From a bacterium (GTDB lineage Bacteria; SZUA-79; Acidulodesulfobacterales; Acidulodesulfobacteraceae): a stretch of DNA of 41,919 bases. Made by a program: the position numbers and the translations under genes. The notes under the pieces are model-generated. The model searched no databases. It was not told the DNA's origin and saw only the letters and a program-made list of their open reading frames with translations. The stretch is taken from assembly GCA_021822625.1 (NCBI GenBank), contig JAKAQK010000003.1, forward strand, positions 1-41,919, given 5' to 3'. This document shows positions 18,360 to 28,500 of this stretch, one piece after another. Each line of letters opens with the position of its first letter. Positions within the stretch are counted from its first letter, which is position 1.

Positions 18360-19469
18360 TTAATCCCCTGCTGAACTTTCCATAAGCGACAATTCCGAAG
18401 TTATTTCTTTTAAATCTATGTCTTCAGGACAGTTTCTTGAGCATCTTCCGCACCCTACGCACAAATATTTATTAAATTTTTCGTTATATATTTTAAATTT
18501 ATGCATAAGTCTCTGTCTGTATCTGTCCCCCTGCGTCACTCTGGGATTGTGTCCAGACGTATGCAGCGTAAATATTCCAAATTGGCAGGAGTCCCAGTTT
18601 CTAATCCTTTTTCCCTTTTCATTAGTTCCTTCATCCTGAATATCAAAGCAATGGCAAGTTGGGCAGGTGTATGTGCATATACCGCAACCGATACACGATA
18701 AAAATTTTTCTTGAAAATAGCCGCTCGTAAAATTCTTATCAAGAAAACCTTGGGTTTTTTTAATGTCAAATGCAGCCTTCCAGTCTTTATCGGCAGGAAA
18801 TGTTTCTTTTGGAATTTCTTTAAACAAACCGGCGTTCTCAGAACTTGAATTTATAAGCTCCAGACCTTTTTCCGTAATTACTTTGGCGTAATAACCGCTG
18901 CCGCCTTTTTTAAGCAGAATATCAGAACCGTACGAACTCTCCGGTGACAGCTGAGCTTCTGTGCAAAAGCAGTAATTATCCGGCTGAACGCATGCAATAG
19001 ATATTATATATAAATTTTTAAATTTTTCATTAAAAAATTCATCTTTATAGTCCCAGTTAAAAACTTTTTCCATAATAGGTCCTGCACCCGCATCGCATGG
19101 TCTTGAACCGAATATTATTCTCTTTACGCTTTTTTTGCGGCTGCTTTCGCTGCCGCTGCCTATCCCGCCATTTGCACTGACGTCCGTCTCGCCGTTCCCG
19201 ACGGTATTTTCTAAGGGGTCTAAGATATTAATATTACTGCCGGAAATGGAGTATTCAAATAATGTTTCTGTTTTTGGAAGTAAATATTCTTTAAAAGACA
19301 GTTTAGAAAGCAGTATATTTAAATCTGCATCTTTAAAATCGTTTATTTTATCATAAAACGTATCACCGTCTTTATCTTTCGGAGCTATTACTTCGTTATT
19401 CTGCGCAACTAAATTATTTACAAATTTTTCTATGTTGTCCGAAGAAATTTCATAATATTTTTCTTCCAT
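18360..19469 (-). CDS. flxB: 4Fe-4S dicluster protein (FlxB / sulfhydrogenase beta-like)
   Basis: IIFGSRPCDAGAG, CIGCGICTYTCPTCHCFDIQDEG, CVGCGRCSRNCPEDIDLKEI. Position within the hdr-flx cluster. Confidence 0.82.
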   Translation of the reverse strand: MEEKYYEISSDNIEKFVNNLVAQNNEVIAPKDKDGDTFYDKINDFKDADLNILLSKLSFKEYLLPKTETLFEYSISGSNINILDPLENTVGNGETDVSANGGIGSGSESSRKKSVKRIIFGSRPCDAGAGPIMEKVFNWDYKDEFFNEKFKNLYIISIACVQPDNYCFCTEAQLSPESSYGSDILLKKGGSGYYAKVITEKGLELINSSSENAGLFKEIPKETFPADKDWKAAFDIKKTQGFLDKNFTSGYFQEKFLSCIGCGICTYTCPTCHCFDIQDEGTNEKGKRIRNWDSCQFGIFTLHTSGHNPRVTQGDRYRQRLMHKFKIYNEKFNKYLCVGCGRCSRNCPEDIDLKEITSELSLMESSAGD

Positions 19470-19559
19470 AAGCTGTTTTCTCCATCAAGAATATTAATTT
19501 ACGGAATATTTCCGTATATATCTTTTATTTATGTTTATTTATTTTAACTTAAATCGAAT

Positions 19560-19785
19560 CAATTTAAATTTACTTAATTTAACTCGGCTTATTTTAAATT
19601 TATTTAAGCCTATTGCATTGAATTTAACTTTCTTTAAACCTATTATTTAATTTAAATCTGCTTAGTTTAAAGCTATCTGAACTAAATTTACTTAATTTAA
19701 ATCGCTTACTTTAAAGCTATCTAAGCTAAATTGACTTAATTCAAATCTGCTTAATTTAAAGCTATATATTTTAATCCTTTATTCA
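19560..19785. repeat. Degenerate repeats, period about 44-45 bp
   Basis: TTTAAAGCTATCT..CTAAATTKACTTAATTYAAATCKGCTTA units, with AGCTAT at 19671, 19715 and 19760. Confidence 0.75.
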
Positions 19786-19861
19786 TTGTTCTTAATTCTT
19801 ATTTATTATTTATTATTTTATATTTTATATTTTATATTTTATATTTATTATTTATTATTTA

Positions 19862-20761
19862 TTATTTTATAAATTCATTAAAATCGTTAGCGTCAAATGT
19901 GCCAAAAACCGGTTTAGCATTTATATCGATACCTGATTTATAGCCAAATTTCTCAAAGACGTCTCTTGCCATTTTCTCATTTACAAGCATAAGCGGGATA
20001 TTCACGGGACATGCCCTTTCGCATTCGCCGCAGCCTATACATCTGCCGGAAAGATGATAAGCCCTAATCATATTCCATTGAGCATTGCCTGTTTCTTCAA
20101 TATTAGTTTCAATCCATTGCGGCGTATTTTTTTCTACTATGCATCTTGTGCAGTAGCATAAAGGACAAGCTTGCCTGCAGGCGTAACATTTTATACATTT
20201 TTCAAATTCTTTCTGCCAAAACATATTTCTGTCTTCAACACTCATAGCATCGAGTTCTTCTATTTTCGCATAAGGCTTAATATCTCCATTTATTTCAAAC
20301 GCGGGTTCATCCGACTCTACAAGTTCATCATAAAGTAAAGGGGTATGTACCTCGCACACTAAACATTTATCATAAACGGTAGATTGTTTGACGGCATCTT
20401 CACCTTTGTCAGCCAAATTTTGCTTCACAACTCCGCGGCATTCAACCCCAATAATTTTTATATTATCTCTTGAAAGTTGATATTCTTGAATCAAAGTATT
20501 GACCGCTTTTTCATCGCATCCTTTAACGACGATACCGATCTTTCCAAATTTTTTTACTTCCGGTTTTTTTAAGAAAACAGCTAAATCCTGAACGCAGTGA
20601 GCATTAAAGGATAATTTAGATACATCGTTAGGCTCGGTTATAAAAACAGAACGCATTCTTAAAGGATTTGACCCTTTAGTAAAACCTATAATTAAATTTA
20701 CTTCTTTATTTTCTAAAAGTTTTTTTGCGATATTTTGCAGTTTATCATTCATTTTTTCCAT
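19862..20761 (-). CDS. flxC: 4Fe-4S ferredoxin-domain protein (FlxC)
   Basis: CIKCYACRQACPLCYCTRC and CIGCGECERACPVNIPLMLV. FrhB-like N-terminus (KFGKIGIVVKGCDEKAV). Cluster position. Confidence 0.8.
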   Translation of the reverse strand: MEKMNDKLQNIAKKLLENKEVNLIIGFTKGSNPLRMRSVFITEPNDVSKLSFNAHCVQDLAVFLKKPEVKKFGKIGIVVKGCDEKAVNTLIQEYQLSRDNIKIIGVECRGVVKQNLADKGEDAVKQSTVYDKCLVCEVHTPLLYDELVESDEPAFEINGDIKPYAKIEELDAMSVEDRNMFWQKEFEKCIKCYACRQACPLCYCTRCIVEKNTPQWIETNIEETGNAQWNMIRAYHLSGRCIGCGECERACPVNIPLMLVNEKMARDVFEKFGYKSGIDINAKPVFGTFDANDFNEFIK

Positions 20762-20918
20762 AAGATATATCCTGTTTGGACTGATGTTATTATATATTAT
20801 TGGTTGTATTATAAAATATATAATCAGACATATATTTATTATACATATTAATTATCATATATATTAATCTTAAATAATTAGCTGTAATGAAGTTTATTAA
20901 CCCGTTTATTTTATTTAA

Positions 20919-21431
20919 TTATTTTTTACTGAATATATCGCTGCTGCCCGGTAATGATTTTATTTTATTTGTAAATTCATTTATAACCGAAACCCATTTA
21001 TTGCCCTCAGATGCGCTTATCCACGAAAATTCTACTCTGTTTATATCAACCCCTAAATAGCTCAGTAAATCTCTGAATGCGGTATATTTTCTTCTTGAAT
21101 GGTAATTGCCGCTGGTATAATGACAATCACCCGGGTGACATCCTGAAACAAGCACGCCCTTTGCGCCTTTTTTAAACGCTTCCACGACAAAAAGCGGGTC
21201 TATCCTGCCTGTGCATGGCAATTTAATCACCCTGACATTTTCAGCGTATTTCATCCTGCTTGTTCCTGCCAGATCCGCCCCGTTGTAAGTGCACCAGTTG
21301 CAGACAAAGGCAATTATACGCGGTTCTTTATCTTTATCTTCACCTTTAGCGCCGCCCGCCGGATATTCTTTATCGCCCTGGGCGTTCTGAACGTCTTCGA
21401 CTATATTGTTTTCCATGTAACTCTGCTCCAA
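20919..21431 (-). CDS. flxD: MvhD/FlxD-like hydrogenase iron-sulfur subunit
   Basis: IIAFVCNWCTYNGADLAGTSRMKYAENVRVIKLPCTGRIDPLFVVEAFKKGAKGVLVSGCHPGDCHYTSGNYHSRRK is a MvhD signature. Confidence 0.9.
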   Translation of the reverse strand: MEQSYMENNIVEDVQNAQGDKEYPAGGAKGEDKDKEPRIIAFVCNWCTYNGADLAGTSRMKYAENVRVIKLPCTGRIDPLFVVEAFKKGAKGVLVSGCHPGDCHYTSGNYHSRRKYTAFRDLLSYLGVDINRVEFSWISASEGNKWVSVINEFTNKIKSLPGSSDIFSKK

Positions 21432-21483
21432 TGTATGTTTAATAATTATTCAAATATATAAGTATTGCGCGTTAGCGCACTCT

Positions 21484-23466
21484 TCAAACTGCAAGAGATT
21501 TTATTTCCGCAAAAATCTGTTCGTCTAAGTAGCCTTTTAAGTCAATTGATTTAGAAAAACATGCATTTACGCAAGCGCCGCATCCTGCGCATAATCCTGA
21601 GTTAACATTTGCGACAACCTTAAGAACATTGCCGTTTCTGTCCTTAATTTCTTCTTTGCTTATTGCGCTGTATGCGCAGACTCTTTTACAATAAAAACAT
21701 CCCACACACGTCGTCTTATTAACTGAAGCAATCGTTCCTTCAACCTCATACTCGCTTTTTGAAAATAGTCCAAGTATTTTAGAGGCTGCTGCGGAACCGG
21801 AAACAACCGATTCGGGAATATCGCGCGGACCTTGAGCCATTCCGGCAAGATATATACCTGCAGTTGAAGACTCGGCAGGACGGAGTTTAGGATGGGATTC
21901 AGTATAAAAACCATATTTATCGTATGATATGCCAAGCATCTGCGCCATTTTATCGGAACCTTTTTTAGGTATGACGCCGGTTGCAAGCACAACCATATCG
22001 GCAGCTATTTCAACCTGATTTCCAGAAAGTGTATCCGCGCCTTTAACAATCAGCTTGCCATTATCTTCGTATATCTTAGAAACCCTTCCCCTTAAATATA
22101 TAGCGCCTTCATTTTCCATTGTGCCTCTGACAAATTCTTCATAACCTTTGCTCGTTGCCCTTATGTCTATATAAAAAACATAGCTTTGAGAACCATGAAC
22201 CTTGTGCGCAAATAATTTTGCGTGTTTAGCCGTGTACATACAGCAGACCTTTGAACAGTAAGGAACGCCTTTTTCAGGGTCTCTTGAACCGACGCATTGA
22301 ATAAAAACAATCGTCTCGGGAGTTTTGCCGTCCGACGGTCTTTTAACGACGCCTTCGGTAGGTCCCGAAGCCGACAAAAGCCTTTCAAACTGCAGTCCTG
22401 AAATCACATCTTTAAATTTACCGTAGCCGTATTCGCCGTATAAAGAATTTTCCATTAAGTCATAACCTGTTGCAGCGACGATAGCGCCTACTTTTTCTTC
22501 TATTATTTCATCCTGCAAATCAAAATTTATACATTTAGGTCCGCATGCATCGTAACATTTTTGACATTTGCCGCCTTTTTTAAAATGCAGGCAAACGCTT
22601 CTGTCTATAACCGGAATTAACGGAACTGCTTGCGGGAACGGAACATAAATAGCAGTTCTTTCGGATAGATTAACATTAAATTCACTTTTTACATTTTTAT
22701 GCATAGGACAAATATTCCAGCAATCTCCGCAGCCTGTGCAATCTTTTTCGACTATGCTTCGCGCCTTCTTTTTTATTTTTACGTTAAAATTTCCTATATA
22801 GCCGGAAACTTCTTCTAACTCAGAATATGTATAAAGTTTTATATTAGGATGCTGATATACTTCCACCATTTTAGGAGTCATTATGCAGCTTGAGCAGTCG
22901 AGAGTAGGAAACGTCTCATCAAGCTGTATCATTTTCCCGCCGATAGAAGGCTCTTTTTCAACAAGAATAACCTCAACGCCGCCGTTAGCAATATCGAGAG
23001 CAGCCTGTATTCCTGAAATCCCGCCGCCTATAACTAGGGCTTTTTTGGTTAGAGGCACCCTTACGTCTTCGATAGGTTTATTCTTCTTTACTTTTTCGAC
23101 CATCATTTTCAACAGGTCTATCGCTTTTCCAGTCGCCTTTTCTTTATCTTCGTGCACCCATGAAACCTGTTCCCTGATATTTGCTATTTCAATAAAATAA
23201 GGATTAAGACCCTCTTTTACGGCAGCTTTCCTGAATGTATTTTCATGCATATGCGGAGAGCAGGCGGCAAGGACGACACCAGTGAGATTTTTTTCTTTAA
23301 TCATCTTTCTCAAGGTATTTTGCCCAGGGTCAGAACACATATACTTGTAATCGACCGCTTCAACGACTCCCGGAATTTTAGCAGCCTCTTCGGCTACTTT
23401 TTTGACGTCTACGGTTCCCGCAATATTGGAACCGCACCAGCAAACAAATACTCCTATTCGTGCCAT
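21484..23466 (-). CDS. hdrA: CoB-CoM heterodisulfide reductase-like subunit A (HdrA)
   Basis: IGVFVCWCGSNIAGTVDV, ALVIGGGISGIQAALDIANGGVEVILVEKEPSIGGKM, CSSCIMTPKM, and multiple CxxCxxCxxxC Fe-S motifs. Confidence 0.95.
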   Translation of the reverse strand: MARIGVFVCWCGSNIAGTVDVKKVAEEAAKIPGVVEAVDYKYMCSDPGQNTLRKMIKEKNLTGVVLAACSPHMHENTFRKAAVKEGLNPYFIEIANIREQVSWVHEDKEKATGKAIDLLKMMVEKVKKNKPIEDVRVPLTKKALVIGGGISGIQAALDIANGGVEVILVEKEPSIGGKMIQLDETFPTLDCSSCIMTPKMVEVYQHPNIKLYTYSELEEVSGYIGNFNVKIKKKARSIVEKDCTGCGDCWNICPMHKNVKSEFNVNLSERTAIYVPFPQAVPLIPVIDRSVCLHFKKGGKCQKCYDACGPKCINFDLQDEIIEEKVGAIVAATGYDLMENSLYGEYGYGKFKDVISGLQFERLLSASGPTEGVVKRPSDGKTPETIVFIQCVGSRDPEKGVPYCSKVCCMYTAKHAKLFAHKVHGSQSYVFYIDIRATSKGYEEFVRGTMENEGAIYLRGRVSKIYEDNGKLIVKGADTLSGNQVEIAADMVVLATGVIPKKGSDKMAQMLGISYDKYGFYTESHPKLRPAESSTAGIYLAGMAQGPRDIPESVVSGSAAASKILGLFSKSEYEVEGTIASVNKTTCVGCFYCKRVCAYSAISKEEIKDRNGNVLKVVANVNSGLCAGCGACVNACFSKSIDLKGYLDEQIFAEIKSLAV

Positions 23467-23672
23467 AATATATTTACCTCAGTATAAACAACAAACAAAT
23501 TAAATTTCATAATGCGCAATATATTTAAGTTGTTCTATTTTAAGTTAAATTAATTTAGTTTAGCTTAGTTTAGCTTAATTTAATTTAATTTAAATTGATT
23601 TAGTTTAGCTTAATTCAGTTTATAAAATATTAATAATGCAGCGCGGTATTTTAATATTTTATGCATAATATT

Positions 23673-24539
23673 TTATGATATTTTTTTTAATACTTTATCG
23701 GCGTTTACCATATGTCCGCCAATAGCCAATTCTTCAGGAGAAAAACCGAAAGCAAGCCCCAGAAGTTCAGTTATAAACAAAACGGGCAGCCCTATCCTTT
23801 CGGCATATTTTCTTTCTATCTCTCTCTGCCTGACATCAAGATTGGAATGGCATAACGGACAGGCAACGACTACGAGATCGGCGCCGTGTTCTTTAATATC
23901 ATATAAAATCTTTCCTGTTAAAGCCATAACGACGTCAGGTTTTGACAACGAATTAATAGCTCCGCAGCACTCTGTTTTATAAGAATAGTCGACAGGAACA
24001 GCTCCGGTTAAAGCTACCAATTCATCCATTGTTACAGGTCTTTCAGGGTCGTCAAACTTCATGACCTTAGGCGGTCTTACTAAAAGACATCCGTAATACG
24101 ATGCGACTTTTAAACCGGACAAGGGTTTTTTAACCAGCGATTTTATTTTTTCTTTACCTGCCACGTTAATTAAGAACTCAAGCATATTCGAGATATTAAG
24201 AGAATTGCTGTAAGGCATTTCTAACGAATCCGTTATCTTTTTCTTTAGGATATCGTCCGAGCCCATTTCATATTTTGCAGTTTTTAATCTGCTCGAACAG
24301 GCGGCGCAAGGCGCCAGCACTTCTCCAAAACCGTTATTTTCTGCAATTGCAAGATTTCTTGCGGGAAGAGCTACGGACAAATTATGATTAAGACTGTGAG
24401 CGGCGGAAGCTCCGCAGCAATTCCAGTCTGGAATTTCCTGAATTTCAATATTTAATGCTTCTAATATTTTTAAAAGAGATACTTCATATTCAAATGATGT
24501 TCCCTTAAGACTGCATCCGGGGTAATATGCTAGTTTCAT
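23673..24539 (-). CDS. hdrB: Heterodisulfide reductase-like subunit B (HdrB)
   Basis: Two CCG domains: YYPGCS / WNCCGAS / APCAACSSRL and SYYGCLL / TECCGAIN / VACPLCHSNLD. Confidence 0.94.
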   Translation of the reverse strand: MKLAYYPGCSLKGTSFEYEVSLLKILEALNIEIQEIPDWNCCGASAAHSLNHNLSVALPARNLAIAENNGFGEVLAPCAACSSRLKTAKYEMGSDDILKKKITDSLEMPYSNSLNISNMLEFLINVAGKEKIKSLVKKPLSGLKVASYYGCLLVRPPKVMKFDDPERPVTMDELVALTGAVPVDYSYKTECCGAINSLSKPDVVMALTGKILYDIKEHGADLVVVACPLCHSNLDVRQREIERKYAERIGLPVLFITELLGLAFGFSPEELAIGGHMVNADKVLKKIS

Positions 24540-24604
24540 ATATTGTATTTTACAGTTAAGCTTTTAACTAAACCGTCCTCCGTTTATTTTATAAAAATCA
24601 ATAA

Positions 24605-24744
24605 CAAGCTATTATTGATTATGTAGTTTATTACTTTAGCAACCTATTATTTATTGTGTAATTTATTGCTTTAACAACCTATTGTTAATTATCTAGTTTA
24701 TTGCTTTAACAACCTATTATTGATTATGTAGTTTATTATTTTTT
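24605..24744. repeat. 35-bp tandem repeat, 4 copies, in the hdrC-hdrB spacer
   Basis: CAASCTATTRTTRATTATSTAGTTTATTRCTTTAR starts at 24605, 24640, 24675 and 24710 (exact 35-bp spacing). Confidence 0.93.
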
Positions 24745-24824
24745 AACTATTTTTATATATAAATTATATTTTTATATATAAATTAATTATTATTTGTTAA
24801 GTTATATAAATCGCAATTATTTAA

Positions 24825-25373
24825 TTATTCAAAATCTTTAAATATTTTAGCAATCTGATTTATATTGGAAACTCTATCGCTATGTATCTTTAATTTTCCT
24901 TTTTCAATCATCTTCGGCGCAAGAAACATATCCCTAAATAGATGTTTAGTCTTCAGCTTATATTTTCCGACTAATTCAAGTTCGAAAATCCTGCCGTTAG
25001 ATTTAACATTGTCCAAAAAAACTTCATGAAAAGTTTGAACTTCTTTTTCAGTTTTTGATTCTATTCCCCTGTTGACGGCAATCTCGCGCAGCACATCCAT
25101 TATACCCGCCACTTCAAAACCTTTCGGGCATCTTGTAGAGCATGTATTGCAAGAAACGCACAACCAAATAGTTTTAGAATCTAAAACCTTGTCTGCCATA
25201 CCCAGTTCCGTCATTTTAATAATCTGGTTCGGCGTAAAATCCATTTCAAAATTTACAGGACATCCCGCAGAGCATTTTCCGCATTGATAGCATTTTGCAA
25301 GCTTATCATGCAGTTTAGATTCCACTTCTCTTGCAAAATTTCTTCTTTCCTGTTCATTTATAACCGTTTTCAT
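24825..25373 (-). CDS. hdrC: Heterodisulfide reductase-like subunit C (HdrC)
   Basis: CYQCGKCSAGCPVNFEMDFTPNQIIKM and CVSCNTCSTRCPKGFEVAGIMDVLR. Confidence 0.93.
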   Translation of the reverse strand: MKTVINEQERRNFAREVESKLHDKLAKCYQCGKCSAGCPVNFEMDFTPNQIIKMTELGMADKVLDSKTIWLCVSCNTCSTRCPKGFEVAGIMDVLREIAVNRGIESKTEKEVQTFHEVFLDNVKSNGRIFELELVGKYKLKTKHLFRDMFLAPKMIEKGKLKIHSDRVSNINQIAKIFKDFE

Positions 25374-25581
25374 AATATAATTTCCATTTTTTTATTCTAT
25401 TATTTTTTTATTTTTATTATACAATCTTTATTATTGTACTAATTTTATTGTACTAATTTTATTGTACAACAATGTATTATGGCTTATTTTTTAACAAAAT
25501 TAATACCAGAAATTAATACACTGTTTTAAAAAATGAAGTCTTTTTTATTTTATTAGATTTAAAAACAATAGTCAAGTAATT

Positions 25582-28500
25582 TTAGTTGAAAATTTTTCCG
25601 CACAACAGAGAATAAGAACAGTACCCGCAGACGGTATCATCTGAATAATCCGGAATAAATGGTTTTTCTTCGTTTGATATTTCTTTTATTATGTTGGCTA
25701 ACGACGGCATAATGATATTTTCCATTATAGTACCTACACTGTCATTATTTTCTTTGTCCGCATTAAACATATATTGTCTGTATTTATCCTTACCTGTTCT
25801 AATATCGTTAGACACCATGCAGAGACAAGCATTGATTTTAGCGTAACCGCTTGCGGCGGCATTTTGGCAGCCTTTTATCTGCGCCTCTGCTCCGGCTTTT
25901 TTATTATTTGCGTTCAACAACGTCTGTTTAAATAAATACATATAGACCGGAAGCTGAAAAGATTTTATAAATTCTTTTATCTTGCCTCTGTCTGTCAACG
26001 GTTTCCCGCCGCAATAATTATTTAGCTTGTCTATATCCGGTTTTACAGCATGTTTGCCAGTTTTATAGTCTATAACAACAAAACTTTCGCCGCTATCCGA
26101 GCTATCGTCATTATTATCATTATTCCTATTATTATCATTGTAATTATTGCAATTATTACAATCTTCGACGCGCTTTTTAAATTTGTCTATTCTGTCTATT
26201 ATTCCAAAAAGTTTTACGGTTTTTTCGCAATTTATTTTATCGGAATTTGATCTGTCTTCCCAAATATTGAACTCTGCTTCAACCTTAGATTCTAATCCCA
26301 AAATTTCCCATTCTTCCATATTATTAAAATAGTTATTTGACAAGTCATGTTTAATAAAATTAAATAATAAATTTTTAGACGTTTCTTTTACTAAAAAATC
26401 ATCCGCTTCGTTCCCGCATTCGTCAATTATTCCGTTTATTTTTTCTTTAATATAATTATCCAAAGCTATATCTGTAGTTGCATGTATATTTATATTTTCT
26501 ATATTTGCGCATTTTTTATTAAAACCTTTCTTTGCTAAAAAATCTTCATAAAATTTCTTAAGAACCATATGTTCAAATATTCCTACACGCTCAGCTCCTA
26601 TATAACCGTCTTTTATTGCATCGGCTTCGGAAAGTCCCGCTATATATTTATAATAAAATTTCGCCGGACAATTTATATATGTATCTATTGCTGTAATAGA
26701 AAGTTTTGTAAATATATTATCTATTATGTCTAATATTAATTTATTTTTTTTAATTTCAAAATCAGAACTGCTCTTTTGTAGCATATCAGTCTTAAAACTT
26801 AATATATTTATATTTTTTATATCAAGTTTTTTTGCTTTTTTTTCTTCATCCCATATAATTTCTTCAATAAATCTGCTTCTTATCTTATTATCGTTTTTAA
26901 TATAAATTATGTCAGCCTCGCGCGCTCCGAAAATTAATCTTCTAAAATAATATCTATATAGCGCCTCATAGTCAGTATAACATAATATGCCTAATTTTTT
27001 TCTCAACGTATAAGGCAGCAGCGGGTCGTATTTTTTTACCGGAGGCAAAATATCTTCATTTGCGTCAAATACCACAACTTTATCGAACTTTAAAGCTCTC
27101 GTTTCAAGAAGCCCCATAATTTGCAGACCTTTAAGGGGTATGCCTTCAAAAGCGGCAAATTCATTATCTATATAATATTTAAATAATCTGAATATTGATT
27201 TTTGTTTCATTGTTTCGTTGCCGCAATAAGAATTGCCGAATGTATTAAGTATTTCTATTATTTTTTCCGTAAATTCCGGCGCCGATTTATAATCTGCCGC
27301 CGCGCTGCCGCTATCGTTTTCATTAATCGTTATCCTTTCATTAAATGTTACTTTGCTAATTATTTCAGATAGTTTATTTGAAAAGTTTTCAGGCGTAGTT
27401 TCATCCGCTTCAAAATTTATAAAAAATTGTTCATGAATTTTCTTTATGACATCTATAAGAACATGAAAATTTTCATTATCATCACTATGACTATGCGGAA
27501 CATCAAAACTTAGAACCGCATTTTCAATATCGTTAAGCGTAATATAGCTGTAATTGTTTAAAATTATATATTCTTCCGCGGCATCTGCGGCAGAAGCGGC
27601 GTCTTCGCCGCATAACATCTTAACATAAGGATGTTTTAATAAATTAATATAATCTTTTGCAACATATTTATATTTGTATTTATATTTATATCCTTGAGTA
27701 TTTTTTTTATTAAAATCCTTATCTTCCGCCTTTTCCGCGCCGCTATTTTTTATACCGTTTCCATTTTTTTCCGGCAATTTCGTTCCTTGAGATTTAGATA
27801 TAAGAGTAAGCAATGAATAGAGCGGCGTTCGTTTTAAGGAATATCCCATAGTTATATTGTAATCGCAATCCATATAATTTATTACGTGATACAGAAGCGG
27901 CATCAGCGTATTAGCGTCAGGCAGAATAATAGCGGAAGTTTCCGGAATAAACTTGTTTTTATCCAAAATATTTATATTTCTTTTCGATTCTAATTCAGAA
28001 TGTACATCAAATCCTTCATGAAAATTTAAAACAGTTTCAGGATAATTTTTATTAACTTTATTGCAATTATTATAAGTATCATTATTGCCGCTATTGCAAT
28101 TGTCGTTATTATTGTTATTCATATCATCGGCTTCTTTGTTGTATTTGCCGTTATTGCCATTATTGCTATTCTGCCTATTTTTTGGAAAAATACACTCAAT
28201 TTCAGGATTACCGAGTGCATTGATTAATTTTGAAACAATATAGTCTTTTGAATATTCCTCTTCTTTCAAAGATTCAAATTGAGTATAAAACTCTGCGTCT
28301 TCGCTTTCAGCAAGGGTTTTAAAAATATATGCTTCGGTTTTATTAAGCGAGATAAATCCTGCAAGGTAAATTTTTTTAAATCCATTTCTAAAATCACTTA
28401 TGTTGCTATTTATGTTTTCGTTTATGTTTTCGTTTATATCTCCGCAAATTATATCTTCATCTGCATCTTCGTTATTTATATTACGGCTCATATCTTCATT

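Noticed and set aside
21484-23466. Selenocysteine or frameshift in HdrA
   Set aside because: The frame is continuous and uses ordinary Cys codons; no in-frame TGA is needed.
24605-24744. Possible mini-CRISPR array (35-bp regular period)
   Set aside because: The whole 35-bp unit repeats head-to-tail with no unique spacers and no cas genes nearby: a tandem repeat, not CRISPR.
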